IMG/VR virus record: IMGVR_UViG_3300025299_000009
Location: 1 to 38,622 of that record
From: a virus
Reading direction: 5' to 3' (one strand)
Length of the DNA stretch: 38,622 bases
This document shows positions 24,600 to 30,444 of this stretch, in pieces. The notes beneath the pieces were generated by a model that worked only from the letters and a program-made list of their open reading frames with translations, had not been told where the DNA came from and made no database searches. Each line of letters opens with the position of its first letter. The stretch's first letter is position 1. Both the position numbers and the translations under genes were made by a program.

Positions 24600-25451
24600 A
24601 TGACTGCGCAGAATTACGCGCGGGCGCTTCCGCGCGTCCTGGTGCACGAAGGTGGCTGGTCGAACCACAAGGCCGATCCCGGCGGCGCCACGATGAAAGG
24701 CGTGACGCAGCGCGTCTATGACGCCTTTCGTGATCGTCGTGGCGAGGAGCGCAGATCCGTCCGCCTGATCGAAGACGCCGAGCTGCAAGCGATCTATCGC
24801 CGGCAGTACTGGGATGCGATCAAAGGCGATAGCCTGCCGGTCGGCGTCGACTATGTCGTCTTCGATGGTGCCGTTAACTCTGGGCCGTCGCAGTCGGTGA
24901 AGTGGCTGCAGCGCGCACTGGGCACCATCAAGGTCGACGGTGTGATCGGCGAGGCTACGCTTGCCGCGGTCGAGGCCTATCCTGATCATGACAGGCTGAT
25001 CGCGTTGATCATCGAGCGCCGCCTCGCCTTCCTGAAGGCTCTGAAGACCTGGGGCGATTTCGGCCGCGGCTGGGCGAGCCGGGTCGCGCAGGTCAGGCAG
25101 ATCGGGCAGGCCTGGGCCTCGGGCTCCGTCGGGCCGAAGCCGGTCTTCTTCATCGGCGGCGATGCCAAAGCGACGATCGACCAGGCGAAGGCTCTGCCGG
25201 CCAAGGGCGGCGCTGATGCCACGACGGGCGCCGGCGTCGGGACGGGCGGCCTCGGTGCACTGCTCGAGCAGGCGCGGCAACAGCTCGACCCGCTGGCGGC
25301 GAGCTCGACCGTGATCGGCAACGTCGTGACCGCCCTTGTCGTCACCGGCGTCGTGCTGACGGCCGGCGGCATCGCCTATCGCTGGTATGCCGCGCGGAAG
25401 GCGAAGGCGCGGGCCGAGGCGCTCGATCTGCCCGAAGGAGTGGCGGCGTGA
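24600..25451 (+). CDS. Endolysin, GH108 N-acetylmuramidase with C-terminal membrane helix
   Basis: ATG 24600 with GGAG upstream gives 283 residues. The glycoside hydrolase 108 domain (about 1-90) carries the catalytic HEGGW (Glu17) and the NHKADPGGATMKGVTQ motif. A peptidoglycan-binding-like segment follows (KWLQRALGTIKVDGVIGEATLAAV). A Gly/Ala linker then leads to a transmembrane helix at about 240-265, closed by a basic tail (RWYAARKAKAR). It cleaves the glycan of the cell wall at lysis. The C-terminal membrane helix is unusual: most membrane-tethered endolysins carry an N-terminal SAR segment. Confidence 0.92.
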   Translation: MTAQNYARALPRVLVHEGGWSNHKADPGGATMKGVTQRVYDAFRDRRGEERRSVRLIEDAELQAIYRRQYWDAIKGDSLPVGVDYVVFDGAVNSGPSQSVKWLQRALGTIKVDGVIGEATLAAVEAYPDHDRLIALIIERRLAFLKALKTWGDFGRGWASRVAQVRQIGQAWASGSVGPKPVFFIGGDAKATIDQAKALPAKGGADATTGAGVGTGGLGALLEQARQQLDPLAASSTVIGNVVTALVVTGVVLTAGGIAYRWYAARKAKARAEALDLPEGVAA

Positions 25452-25699
25452 TCGCCTTAGCGGATCTCGTCATCGGGGGCGTCAAGTTCGCCCGCAGCAT
25501 CCCGTGGCAGGCCTGGGCCGTCGTCGGGCTTCTCGCGGCCGTCGGCCTCTACGGCTGCCAGCAATACGACCGCGGCGCCCAGGACGCGACGGCCAATTCC
25601 GAACGCAAGCAACAGGAGCAGGCCGATGAGGCTCGCAAAGAGGTGGATCGCGTGCTGCGCGGTGATCGCTCTCGCGTCATGCAGTTCGACCGTGATTGA
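25448..25699 (+). CDS. i-spanin (Rz-like), short
   Basis: The 83-residue protein overlaps the endolysin stop by 4 bp. A single N-terminal membrane helix lies at about 19-37 (PWQAWAVVGLLAAVGLYG), followed by a charged coiled-coil region (SERKQQEQADEARKEVDRVLRGD). This is the Rz layout: inner-membrane anchor plus periplasmic coil. It is short compared with lambda Rz (153 residues). The Rz call is made by architecture and by the overlapping Rz1-like lipoprotein gene; no sequence family is assignable by eye. Confidence 0.72.
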   Translation: MIALADLVIGGVKFARSIPWQAWAVVGLLAAVGLYGCQQYDRGAQDATANSERKQQEQADEARKEVDRVLRGDRSRVMQFDRD

Positions 25700-25820
25700 C
25701 GGCTGCCGGATCTTCAGCCCGATTCATGGCTCCTCGCGCGATACGGCCGAGACGCGGGCGCAGGTCGACGCGCACAACGCCAAGGGCGTCGGTGCTTGCG
25801 GCTGGAAGGCCGGGGCATGA
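25626..25820 (+). CDS. o-spanin (Rz1-like) lipoprotein overlapping Rz in another frame
   Basis: A 64-residue lipoprotein starts at ATG 25626 within the Rz-like gene and overlaps it by 74 bp in a different frame. It has a basic N-terminus, a hydrophobic core, and the lipobox LASC with Cys19 as the acylated residue. The mature part is about 46 residues. This is the outer-membrane half of the Rz/Rz1 spanin pair that fuses inner and outer membranes in the last step of lysis. It ends in an ATGA overlap with the next gene. Confidence 0.75.
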   Translation: MRLAKRWIACCAVIALASCSSTVIDGCRIFSPIHGSSRDTAETRAQVDAHNAKGVGACGWKAGA

Positions 25821-26284
25821 TCATCATCAGGGTCGCCCGTGGCATCACGGAACACTTCCCGGCGCGCGCCAGCGAATGGGGCTTCGCGATTCTGCTGATC
25901 TGGCTCGGGAGCCTGTTCATGCAGTATCCGGCGCTGTTCGATATCTCGCTTAGCTATGGCGGGCTCGCACGGCTTGCCGACGAGATCGTTTGGGGCTGGG
26001 CCTGCATCAGCGTCGGTGCTCTCCGCCTGCTCGCGCTGGTGATCAACGGCACCTTTGCCGGCACCTGGTACGGACGCTGGTCACCGCACATCCGCGGCGC
26101 CTGTGCCTTCCTGTCGTGCGGCATCTGGTTTCCGGTGTTCGCCGGCTTCCTCGCCACTGAGCGCCCCCTCCTGATCGTCTGCTATGCCGGTGTCGTGCTC
26201 GGCCTCGACGCCTACAATGTCCGGCGCGTCTGGGCCGATGCGGGCCGCGCCGAGAAAGCGCACGCCCATGCCGCCGGGATTTGA
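25817..26284 (+). CDS. Multi-pass membrane protein in the lysis cassette (possible holin)
   Basis: The start ATG 25817 overlaps the Rz1-like stop by 4 bp, giving 155 residues. Four hydrophobic helices are visible at about 24-44, 66-86, 101-121 and 124-140, with a basic N-terminus and a short charged C-terminus. Membrane proteins of this kind are common next to endolysin/spanin genes of rhizobial phages. The holin role is inferred from position; four helices is more than in classical holins, and no holin family is recognised. Confidence 0.7.
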   Translation: MIIIRVARGITEHFPARASEWGFAILLIWLGSLFMQYPALFDISLSYGGLARLADEIVWGWACISVGALRLLALVINGTFAGTWYGRWSPHIRGACAFLSCGIWFPVFAGFLATERPLLIVCYAGVVLGLDAYNVRRVWADAGRAEKAHAHAAGI

Positions 26285-26627
26285 ATGGATCGCGACGCTC
26301 CCGCCGGGATTGCAGATGCTGGTGATGATCGGGGTCGGAATCGGCTTCGTCTTGCTCGGCCGCAGCGGCTACCTCACCGGCAAGCGCGAGCCTCCCGTTT
26401 CGTCCAAGGATATGGTGCTGACGGCGGCGAGCATCACGGACATGTCGTCGGTGCGCGAGCTGGTCGCGGCGGTCACGCGGCTCGCTGAAGCCGGAGAGCG
26501 CAGCGCCGACGAGCTCGGCACCATCCGTCAGATCCTCGCCGAGGATGCCGAGCAGCGGCAGGACGATCGCCAGTATCGCCGCGGCCTCGAGGCGGGGCGG
26601 CGCGAGCCGGCAAGTCGCCGGCGCTGA
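26268..26627 (+). CDS. Single-helix membrane protein in the lysis cassette (possible holin or regulator)
   Basis: From ATG 26268 (17 bp overlap with the preceding gene) the protein has 119 residues. A hydrophobic helix spans about residues 13-32 (GLQMLVMIGVGIGFVLLG) and the rest is a charged helical cytoplasmic or periplasmic part (EDAEQRQDDRQYRRGLEAGRRE). The one-helix plus coiled-coil layout suits a holin or antiholin, but this is inference. Small phage membrane proteins of this size often close lysis operons. Confidence 0.65.
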   Translation: MPPGFEWIATLPPGLQMLVMIGVGIGFVLLGRSGYLTGKREPPVSSKDMVLTAASITDMSSVRELVAAVTRLAEAGERSADELGTIRQILAEDAEQRQDDRQYRRGLEAGRREPASRRR

Positions 26628-26685
26628 TTGAATTCGGCTCTCGCCGATCCGTGCCGGCGGTCTCCGGCCTCACAAGGAGAAGACC

Positions 26686-26928
26686 ATGAATGTCCGCGCC
26701 AAGTTCTTCGTCGAAGACATCCGTCACAACGATGTGCCCGGCACCGACCAGTACGCGACCATCACCATGAAGCCGGTTTTCGGCACCTATGGCGACGGCG
26801 AGGTCAACAAGAGCTGGAGCAAGTACACGCCGTCGGGATCTCTGAGCATCACGATCACGAACCCTGCGGCGATCGAGGCCTTCGAGAAGGGCAAGGCCTA
26901 TTACCTCGATTTCACGCCGGCCGACTGA
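26686..26928 (+). CDS. Conserved small phage protein, function unknown
   Basis: AAGGAG lies nine bases before ATG 26686, giving 80 residues of beta-rich sequence. The pattern VRAKFFVEDIRHND... TITMKPVFG... NKSWSKYTPSGSLSITITNPAAIEAFEKGKAYYLDFTPAD belongs to a protein I recognise as widespread in proteobacterial phages, with no established role. Here it stands alone between the lysis genes and a strong terminator. Confidence 0.82.
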   Translation: MNVRAKFFVEDIRHNDVPGTDQYATITMKPVFGTYGDGEVNKSWSKYTPSGSLSITITNPAAIEAFEKGKAYYLDFTPAD

Positions 26929-27006
26929 TCGGCGCACCTGATCGCCATGGCGATGGCTTGGCCGGCCTAACCGGCTGCCCTCCTGGGGCGTTTCCTCCCT
27001 AGACTT

Positions 27007-27043
27007 GGCCCCGCTCCGGTTCGCCCCGGAGCGGGGCCTTTTT
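27007..27043 (+). terminator. Strong intrinsic terminator
   Basis: A perfect 13-bp stem GGCCCCGCTCCGG (27007-27019) / CCGGAGCGGGGCC (27026-27038), with a 6-base loop, is followed by TTTTT. It ends the forward transcript carrying the lysis genes and the 80-aa gene. Confidence 0.92.
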
Positions 27044-27157
27044 CGTTTCAGCGCGATGTGCTATCGGAAGGGCCTCGACGGCGCGTCCGGTTTACTGGCG
27101 CGCAGGCGGAGTCGTCTACCGCCATCATTTCCATCGAACGCATGAAAGGGGTCCGCT

Positions 27158-27244
27158 ATGGCGCGGCTCAGGTCATGGCTTTCGCTCGGGCTGATGGCGG
27201 CGCAATTTGCGCTTTGCCTAGCCGAGCTCAGCCGATTGTTCTGA
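27158..27244 (+). CDS. Micro-ORF, 28-aa hydrophobic peptide with its own ribosome site and terminator
   Basis: ATG 27158 follows AAAGGGG at a seven-base spacing. The 28-residue product (MARLRSWLSLGLMAAQFALC then LAELSRLF) has a basic start and an amphipathic-to-hydrophobic helix. A hairpin terminator begins six bases after the TGA. No promoter is obvious, although the preceding terminator at 27007 implies one between 27044 and 27157. No homologous family is known to me; it could be a leader peptide or a small membrane-active peptide. Confidence 0.45.
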   Translation: MARLRSWLSLGLMAAQFALCLAELSRLF

Positions 27245-27253
27245 TCTATGGCC

Positions 27254-27277
27254 GCCGCCATCCGGTGGCGGCCTTTC
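27254..27277 (+). terminator. Hairpin terminator after the micro-ORF
   Basis: GCCGCCA (27254-27260) and TGGCGGC (27266-27272) pair around TCCGG and are followed by CTTTCTC. An alternative register, GGCCGCC (27250-27256) with GGCGGCC (27267-27273), is equally stable. It also lies 10 bp beyond the end of the converging reverse-strand gene. Confidence 0.6.
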
Positions 27278-27282
27278 TCAGG

Positions 27283-27597
27283 CTATGGCCGCTGCCGCCG
27301 TCTCACATGGCCGATAAGCATCTGAACCTCTGACCGCCGCGCAACCTCCACGTACCATTGCGCCTCGCGAGATTGCTTAAGGGTTAGCTCCCGGTGTGTT
27401 TTCCCGCTGAACTCGCCAAAAGTCTGAACTGAACCGGGCTCCATTTCCATTTCGATCCGATAGCTCGGTGGCGAACCGCTGGCGGCTGCCAAGCGAACGC
27501 AGGAGTCGGCATCGAGGCCGAATAGGTGTTCGAGTATCCGGCGAAGATACTCCTCCGCTTCGGCCTTTGGCATTTTGGCAACCACACCTGCGAGCAT
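27283..27597 (-). CDS. Hypothetical protein, last gene of the reverse-strand operon
   Basis: From ATG 27597, which overlaps the upstream stop by one base (TAATG), the protein has 104 residues. A second in-frame ATG at 27573 (KMPKAEAEEY) is possible. It is helical at the N-terminus (EEYLRRILEHLFGL) and has a beta middle (SYRIEMEMEPGSVQTFGEF). The C-terminus is basic and Arg-rich. No family is recognised. Confidence 0.65.
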   Translation of the reverse strand: MLAGVVAKMPKAEAEEYLRRILEHLFGLDADSCVRLAAASGSPPSYRIEMEMEPGSVQTFGEFSGKTHRELTLKQSREAQWYVEVARRSEVQMLIGHVRRRQRP

Positions 27598-27866
27598 TAG
27601 GCCGGCGCCCGCTTCAACGCCGCGTAACGGTCGATCTCGGCCCGCAATCTCGCAACGGCAGCCTCGCCGCGGATGCCCTTGATCCCGCGTGCGTCGCGAT
27701 CCTGCGAGCCCGTCACGCCGTCGAGCGTCTCGTTGCGTTTTCCGAGCGGCATATTGGCGAGGAATGCGATCTCGCACTCGTGCTTCCATTCCTCCGACCA
27801 GGTCGAAACCTCGCGGCCAGCGAGGACGGAATAGACCATGGGCGGATTATCAGGCGGGAAGGGCAT
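27597..27866 (-). CDS. Small conserved phage protein (DUF7696-like)
   Basis: This 89-residue protein is third in the reverse operon. It contains EWKHECEIAFLANMPLGKRNETLDG followed by a helix (GEAAVARLRAEIDRYAAL), a pattern I associate with DUF7696-type small phage proteins of Hyphomicrobiales, though I hold that family name tentatively. The function is unknown. The stop overlaps the next gene by one base. Confidence 0.7.
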   Translation of the reverse strand: MPFPPDNPPMVYSVLAGREVSTWSEEWKHECEIAFLANMPLGKRNETLDGVTGSQDRDARGIKGIRGEAAVARLRAEIDRYAALKRAPA

Positions 27867-27890
27867 CAGCGAATCTCTAAAGTGGTCTCG

Positions 27891-28214
27891 CTACCAATAC
27901 CCCTTTTGAGCACGACGGGCGTCTCGCCGCTTGCCGCGGCCACGATGCCATGTTGAGCCGACACGATCGCGAGGGTCGAAATCCTCGCCCTTGATTGCGT
28001 CGCGAAATTGGTCCGCCTGTGCCTGATCGCTAAAGCAGAAAACTTCATAGCTTCGCGTTCCGTCGCCAACCACGAAGCGGCGCCGGCATAGACTGGACAG
28101 TGGCCCCGAGGCGTTGAAATAGCCCAGACCGCGCCCTTCGAAGAGCGGGACCGCGACCTGATGTGGATAGTCCCGGCTAATCTGCGTGTCGCTCGGCTGG
28201 CCCCTTGCTCTCAC
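27891..28214 (-). CDS. Small phage protein, function unknown
   Basis: The GTG at 28214 is preceded on the reverse strand by GAGG at a five-base spacing, giving 107 residues, and lies 7 bp after the upstream gene's stop. A longer open frame to 28421 covers the upstream gene in another frame and is rejected. A recognisable core is GLGYFNASGPLSSLCRRRF, with SYEVFCFSDQAQADQFRDAI and a very basic tail. It contains two Cys but no clear metal site. Function unknown. Confidence 0.72.
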   Translation of the reverse strand: MRARGQPSDTQISRDYPHQVAVPLFEGRGLGYFNASGPLSSLCRRRFVVGDGTRSYEVFCFSDQAQADQFRDAIKGEDFDPRDRVGSTWHRGRGKRRDARRAQKGYW

Positions 28215-28221
28215 CGTGGCC

Positions 28222-28476
28222 TCACAGCGCCCGGATCTGCTCTTCGAACTCCTCCGGGATGGTGCCGTGCCGTGCGAGAACGTCGATCGAGGCGACTTCG
28301 CCGGTTTCATCATCTGCCACGACGTGCACGACGGCGACGCCCTCGGCCGAGCGTCCCAGTCGCTCGCCCTCATTGAGAGCATGATGCTTGGTCTTCGCGG
28401 CGACGCGCTGGGCGGGCACAAGCCGCTTCCGGTGCGTCTTGAAGGGCTGCAGGAAGAAGGTATCGACGCTCGCCAT
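28222..28476 (-). CDS. Small phage protein, first gene of the reverse operon
   Basis: ATG 28476 has AGGAG upstream on the reverse strand, giving 84 residues. It begins with ASVDTFFLQPFKTHRKRLVPAQRV, then a beta/alpha core (GVAVVHVVADDETGEVASIDVLARHG) and an acidic end. Its start lies 59 bp from the divergent SOS operon, so the regulation of both may be linked. Function unknown. Confidence 0.75.
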   Translation of the reverse strand: MASVDTFFLQPFKTHRKRLVPAQRVAAKTKHHALNEGERLGRSAEGVAVVHVVADDETGEVASIDVLARHGTIPEEFEEQIRAL

Positions 28477-28479
28477 GGC

Positions 28480-28510
28480 TTGACTCCTAGAGGCTGTTTG
28501 TTCTCATAAT
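28480..28510 (+). promoter_or_regulatory. Sigma70-type promoter of the SOS operon
   Basis: TTGACT (28480-28485) and CATAAT (28505-28510) form -35 and -10 elements separated by 19 bp, slightly long. Transcription would start near 28517, ahead of the 75-aa gene, with GAGG (28523-28526) as ribosome site for ATG 28536. The -10 element is inside the LexA box. Confidence 0.6.
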
Positions 28511-28514
28511 GTTC
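28500..28514 (+). promoter_or_regulatory. LexA (SOS) box, alphaproteobacterial type
   Basis: The sequence is GTTC TCATAAT GTTC, a perfect match to GTTC-N7-GTTC, the LexA operator of Rhizobium, Sinorhizobium, Rhodobacter and relatives. The extended half-sites GTTCTCAT are also repeated directly. It covers the -10 element of the forward promoter and stands in the gap between two divergent operons, as a repressor site should. The HMCES/YedK (SOS-associated peptidase) gene three genes downstream gives independent support. Confidence 0.8.
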
Positions 28515-28535
28515 TCATATCCGAGGACGAGAACA

Positions 28536-28763
28536 ATGCAAGCCGAGCCGGTCGACCAGCGCGTCGAGGACACGACGTTAGACGCCGAAATCTCGGGACT
28601 GATTGCAGAGCTGAGAGAAGAGCACGGCTCTGATGAAGCCGCCCTGCGAGCCCTCGCGCATGACTTCATCGTCCTGATGGCCGATGCCGACCGCTCGGTA
28701 TCGCGCGGTTATCTCCGCGGTCTGTTTTCGGAGGGAGCGCGGCCGATCCGCGAAGCCGAATGA
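28536..28763 (+). CDS. SOS operon gene 1: 75-aa acidic protein, function unknown
   Basis: I start at ATG 28536 because an upstream ATG (28509) lies inside the LexA box and before the predicted transcription start. The 75-residue protein is acidic and almost wholly helical (EISGLIAELREEHGSDEAALRALAHDFIVLMADAD). No Cys and no membrane helix are present. No family is recognised. It is the first gene of the LexA-controlled operon and is followed 3 bp later by the Cys-rich gene. Confidence 0.72.
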   Translation: MQAEPVDQRVEDTTLDAEISGLIAELREEHGSDEAALRALAHDFIVLMADADRSVSRGYLRGLFSEGARPIREAE

Positions 28764-28766
28764 GCC

Positions 28767-29141
28767 ATGGCACCGCCGAACAAGGACACAGAGCTGCGGG
28801 ACTTCCCGTGGGTCGTGGTGCGCTTCAGCTGCTACTACTGCCGGCGTCGGGCCAACAAGCGACTGGCCGCGCTCGTCTGGCACTACGGCATGCACGCGAC
28901 CTTGGCGCAGCTCGTGGCCGCGTTCCGGCGCCCCTGTCCCTGGCGACACGACAACCTCGAACGACGGCCGCAGAAATACGGGATGAAGTGCGGCGCCTAT
29001 TGCCCCGACATCGGCCGGACCTCCCCGCCGGATTGGCCTGGGCCGATGATGGGCCTCACCCTGATTGAAGGAGGGAAGGATGACCAGCTTCCAGCCGAGC
29101 CTGCGCCAGCCGAAAGAAGGCGCCGCATCGGAGGTGATTGA
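28767..29141 (+). CDS. SOS operon gene 2: Cys-rich, probable zinc-binding protein
   Basis: The 124-residue protein carries Cys22-Cys25 (CYYC) and a second pair, Cys75 and Cys79 (CGAYC), with Cys57 between them, consistent with one structural zinc ribbon split by a helical insert (RLAALVWHYGMHATLAQLVAAF). Similar two-Cys-pair proteins occur in rhizobial phages and genomes without an assigned function. A nucleic acid-binding role is plausible but not shown. Its last 62 bp overlap the clamp-motif gene. Confidence 0.72.
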   Translation: MAPPNKDTELRDFPWVVVRFSCYYCRRRANKRLAALVWHYGMHATLAQLVAAFRRPCPWRHDNLERRPQKYGMKCGAYCPDIGRTSPPDWPGPMMGLTLIEGGKDDQLPAEPAPAERRRRIGGD

Positions 29142-29373
29142 TCGCGTCCGAGATGCTGTCCGTTACGCCTGGGAGACCAGCGAATTTGCAGCAGCGGTGG
29201 CGGATGATGTCGACGACAGCGGATTCGAGTGGTTCACGGATCTGGCCGAACAGAACGATTGCGAGGTCAGCGGTCCCTATATGGGGCATGCGGAAGGGCC
29301 TGGAGACTATTTCCTCGTCCGCCACCGTCCGAAGCCACCAATACCGCAGCTCGACTTATTCCTGCGGACTTGA
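29080..29373 (+). CDS. SOS operon gene 3: 97-aa protein ending in a beta-clamp-binding motif
   Basis: ATG 29080 with GGAGGG upstream gives 97 residues. The protein is acidic in its centre (AVADDVDDSGFEWFTDLAEQNDCE), probably folded as a small alpha/beta domain. It finishes with a Pro-rich linker (RPKPPIP) and then QLDLF (residues 90-94) plus LRT. QL[SD]LF is the classic consensus by which polymerases, MutS, UvrC-type and other factors bind the bacterial sliding clamp DnaN, and its position on a flexible C-terminal tail is right for a functional site. I infer clamp binding. What it does there (recruitment or inhibition) is unknown. Confidence 0.78.
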   Translation: MTSFQPSLRQPKEGAASEVIDRVRDAVRYAWETSEFAAAVADDVDDSGFEWFTDLAEQNDCEVSGPYMGHAEGPGDYFLVRHRPKPPIPQLDLFLRT

Positions 29374-29427
29374 CGCGCCGGTGGCTGCGTCGCTGACTGC
29401 CGCGGCGACCAAAGCGAGCGCCTGAAC

Positions 29428-30153
29428 ATGTGTAATCTCTACAGCCACACCCGCAACGTCGAGGCGATGCGGAAGCTGTTCGCCAAGTTCGACGTAGCCG
29501 CTCAGATCGTGCCGCAACCCGGCATCTTCCCGGATTATGCTGCGCCCATCATCCGGAACCAGGCCGGCACGGACGTTCCGGAACTCGTCTTGGCGCGCTG
29601 GGGCATGCCGAGCAGCAAGAAGGCTCTGCTCGATGCGGCGACGAAGCGCGCGGACAAGTTGCGGGCGAAGAACAAGCCGGTCGACTTCGACGAGCTGCTC
29701 AAGATGGAACCGGACAGCGGGACGACGAACGTCCGCAACTCCTCGAGCTCACATTGGAAGCGCTGGCTCGGCCTCGAAAGCCGATGCTTGGTTCCGTTTA
29801 CATCGTTCAGCGAGTTCAATCGTGATGCCGGCGGGGACGTCTGGTTCGCGTTCGGCGAAGATCGCCCCACGGCCTTTTTCGCCGGGATTTGGACGAAAGA
29901 CTGGACCAGCGTGCGCAAGATCCGAACAGGCCTAGAGACGATCGACCTCTACGCTTTCCTGACGACTGAACCGAACGCCGAGGTCGGCGCGATCCATCCG
30001 AAGGCTATGCCGGTGATCCTCACGACGCCCGAAGAATGCGCGGCGTGGATGACGGCTCCGTGGGAGGAGGCGAAGGCGTTGCAACGCCCCCTCCCCGATC
30101 GCTCGCTCGACATCGTCGCACGCGGGCTGAAGAAAGACGGTGAAGCCGCCTAG
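29428..30153 (+). CDS. yedK: SOS response-associated peptidase, HMCES/YedK family
   Basis: This 241-residue SRAP protein carries all the active-site marks: Cys2 exposed after Met removal (MCNLY), Asn101 and Arg103 (TNVRN), Glu129 (TSFSEF) and His190 ([10 protein letters not shown]). The family forms a covalent thiazolidine crosslink between Cys2 and an abasic site in single-stranded DNA, protecting replication forks from strand breaks. It is the fourth gene of the LexA-controlled operon, 54 bp after the clamp-motif gene. The overlap with an opposite-strand small ORF at its end is 4 bp. Nothing in the sequence suggests decay. Confidence 0.95.
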   Translation: MCNLYSHTRNVEAMRKLFAKFDVAAQIVPQPGIFPDYAAPIIRNQAGTDVPELVLARWGMPSSKKALLDAATKRADKLRAKNKPVDFDELLKMEPDSGTTNVRNSSSSHWKRWLGLESRCLVPFTSFSEFNRDAGGDVWFAFGEDRPTAFFAGIWTKDWTSVRKIRTGLETIDLYAFLTTEPNAEVGAIHPKAMPVILTTPEECAAWMTAPWEEAKALQRPLPDRSLDIVARGLKKDGEAA

Positions 30154-30266
30154 ACCGGCCGGATCAGGAAGATCCTGACCAGCAGTACCGTCACCAGGAA
30201 GAGGATGATGGACAGAAGCCAGCTCGGCCTGGTCCAGATGCTGCGCGGCTTGTCGTCAGGGTGCAT
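30150..30266 (-). CDS. Small single-helix membrane protein (38 aa)
   Basis: On the reverse strand an ATG at 30266 opens a 38-residue frame: a short charged start ([14 protein letters not shown]), one hydrophobic helix ([16 protein letters not shown]), and RIFLIRPV at the end. Codon bias is high-GC and the frame stops exactly in the stop codon of the yedK gene, a convergent 4-bp overlap. No good ribosome site is visible (AATAAG only). Small helix proteins like this are easily missed; I give moderate weight because the hydrophobic pattern is clean. Confidence 0.45.
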   Translation of the reverse strand: MHPDDKPRSIWTRPSWLLSIILFLVTVLLVRIFLIRPV

Positions 30267-30444
30267 GACTTATTGGGGAACGCGGGCCCGGAAAAGCAAG
30301 AGGCTGACACCGCTTCCCAAGCTGATGTAACGCGTTCGCGGCGACCGCCTTCCGCTTGCGGCGCATGAGAAGTATAGATCTCGGTGGGAGAATCACTCTT
30401 ATTTTCTGCTTCGAATCGATTCACTCCCTCAGTAGAGGTTGGTC
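30267..30444. other. Intergenic spacer at the edge of the AT-richer island
   Basis: The 178 bp change from GC-rich to AT-rich composition toward the right. Possible promoter elements for the AlbA_2 gene exist (TATAGA near 30373), but with a poor -35, so no promoter is claimed. A short inverted pair, CCGC TT GCGG, lies near 30350. No gene is seen on either strand beyond the 38-aa ORF. Confidence 0.4.

Noticed and set aside
27283-27789. 168-aa version of the last reverse-operon gene
   Set aside because: Its first part is an Arg-rich shadow of the upstream gene; the TAATG coupling supports the 104-aa form.
28509-28763. Start of SOS operon gene 1 at ATG 28509
   Set aside because: That ATG is inside the LexA box and before the predicted transcription start; ATG 28536 has a ribosome site.
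30370-30380. Promoter of the AlbA_2 gene at TATAGA
   Set aside because: The best -35 (TTCCGC at 17 bp) matches only two consensus positions, so the evidence is too weak to annotate.
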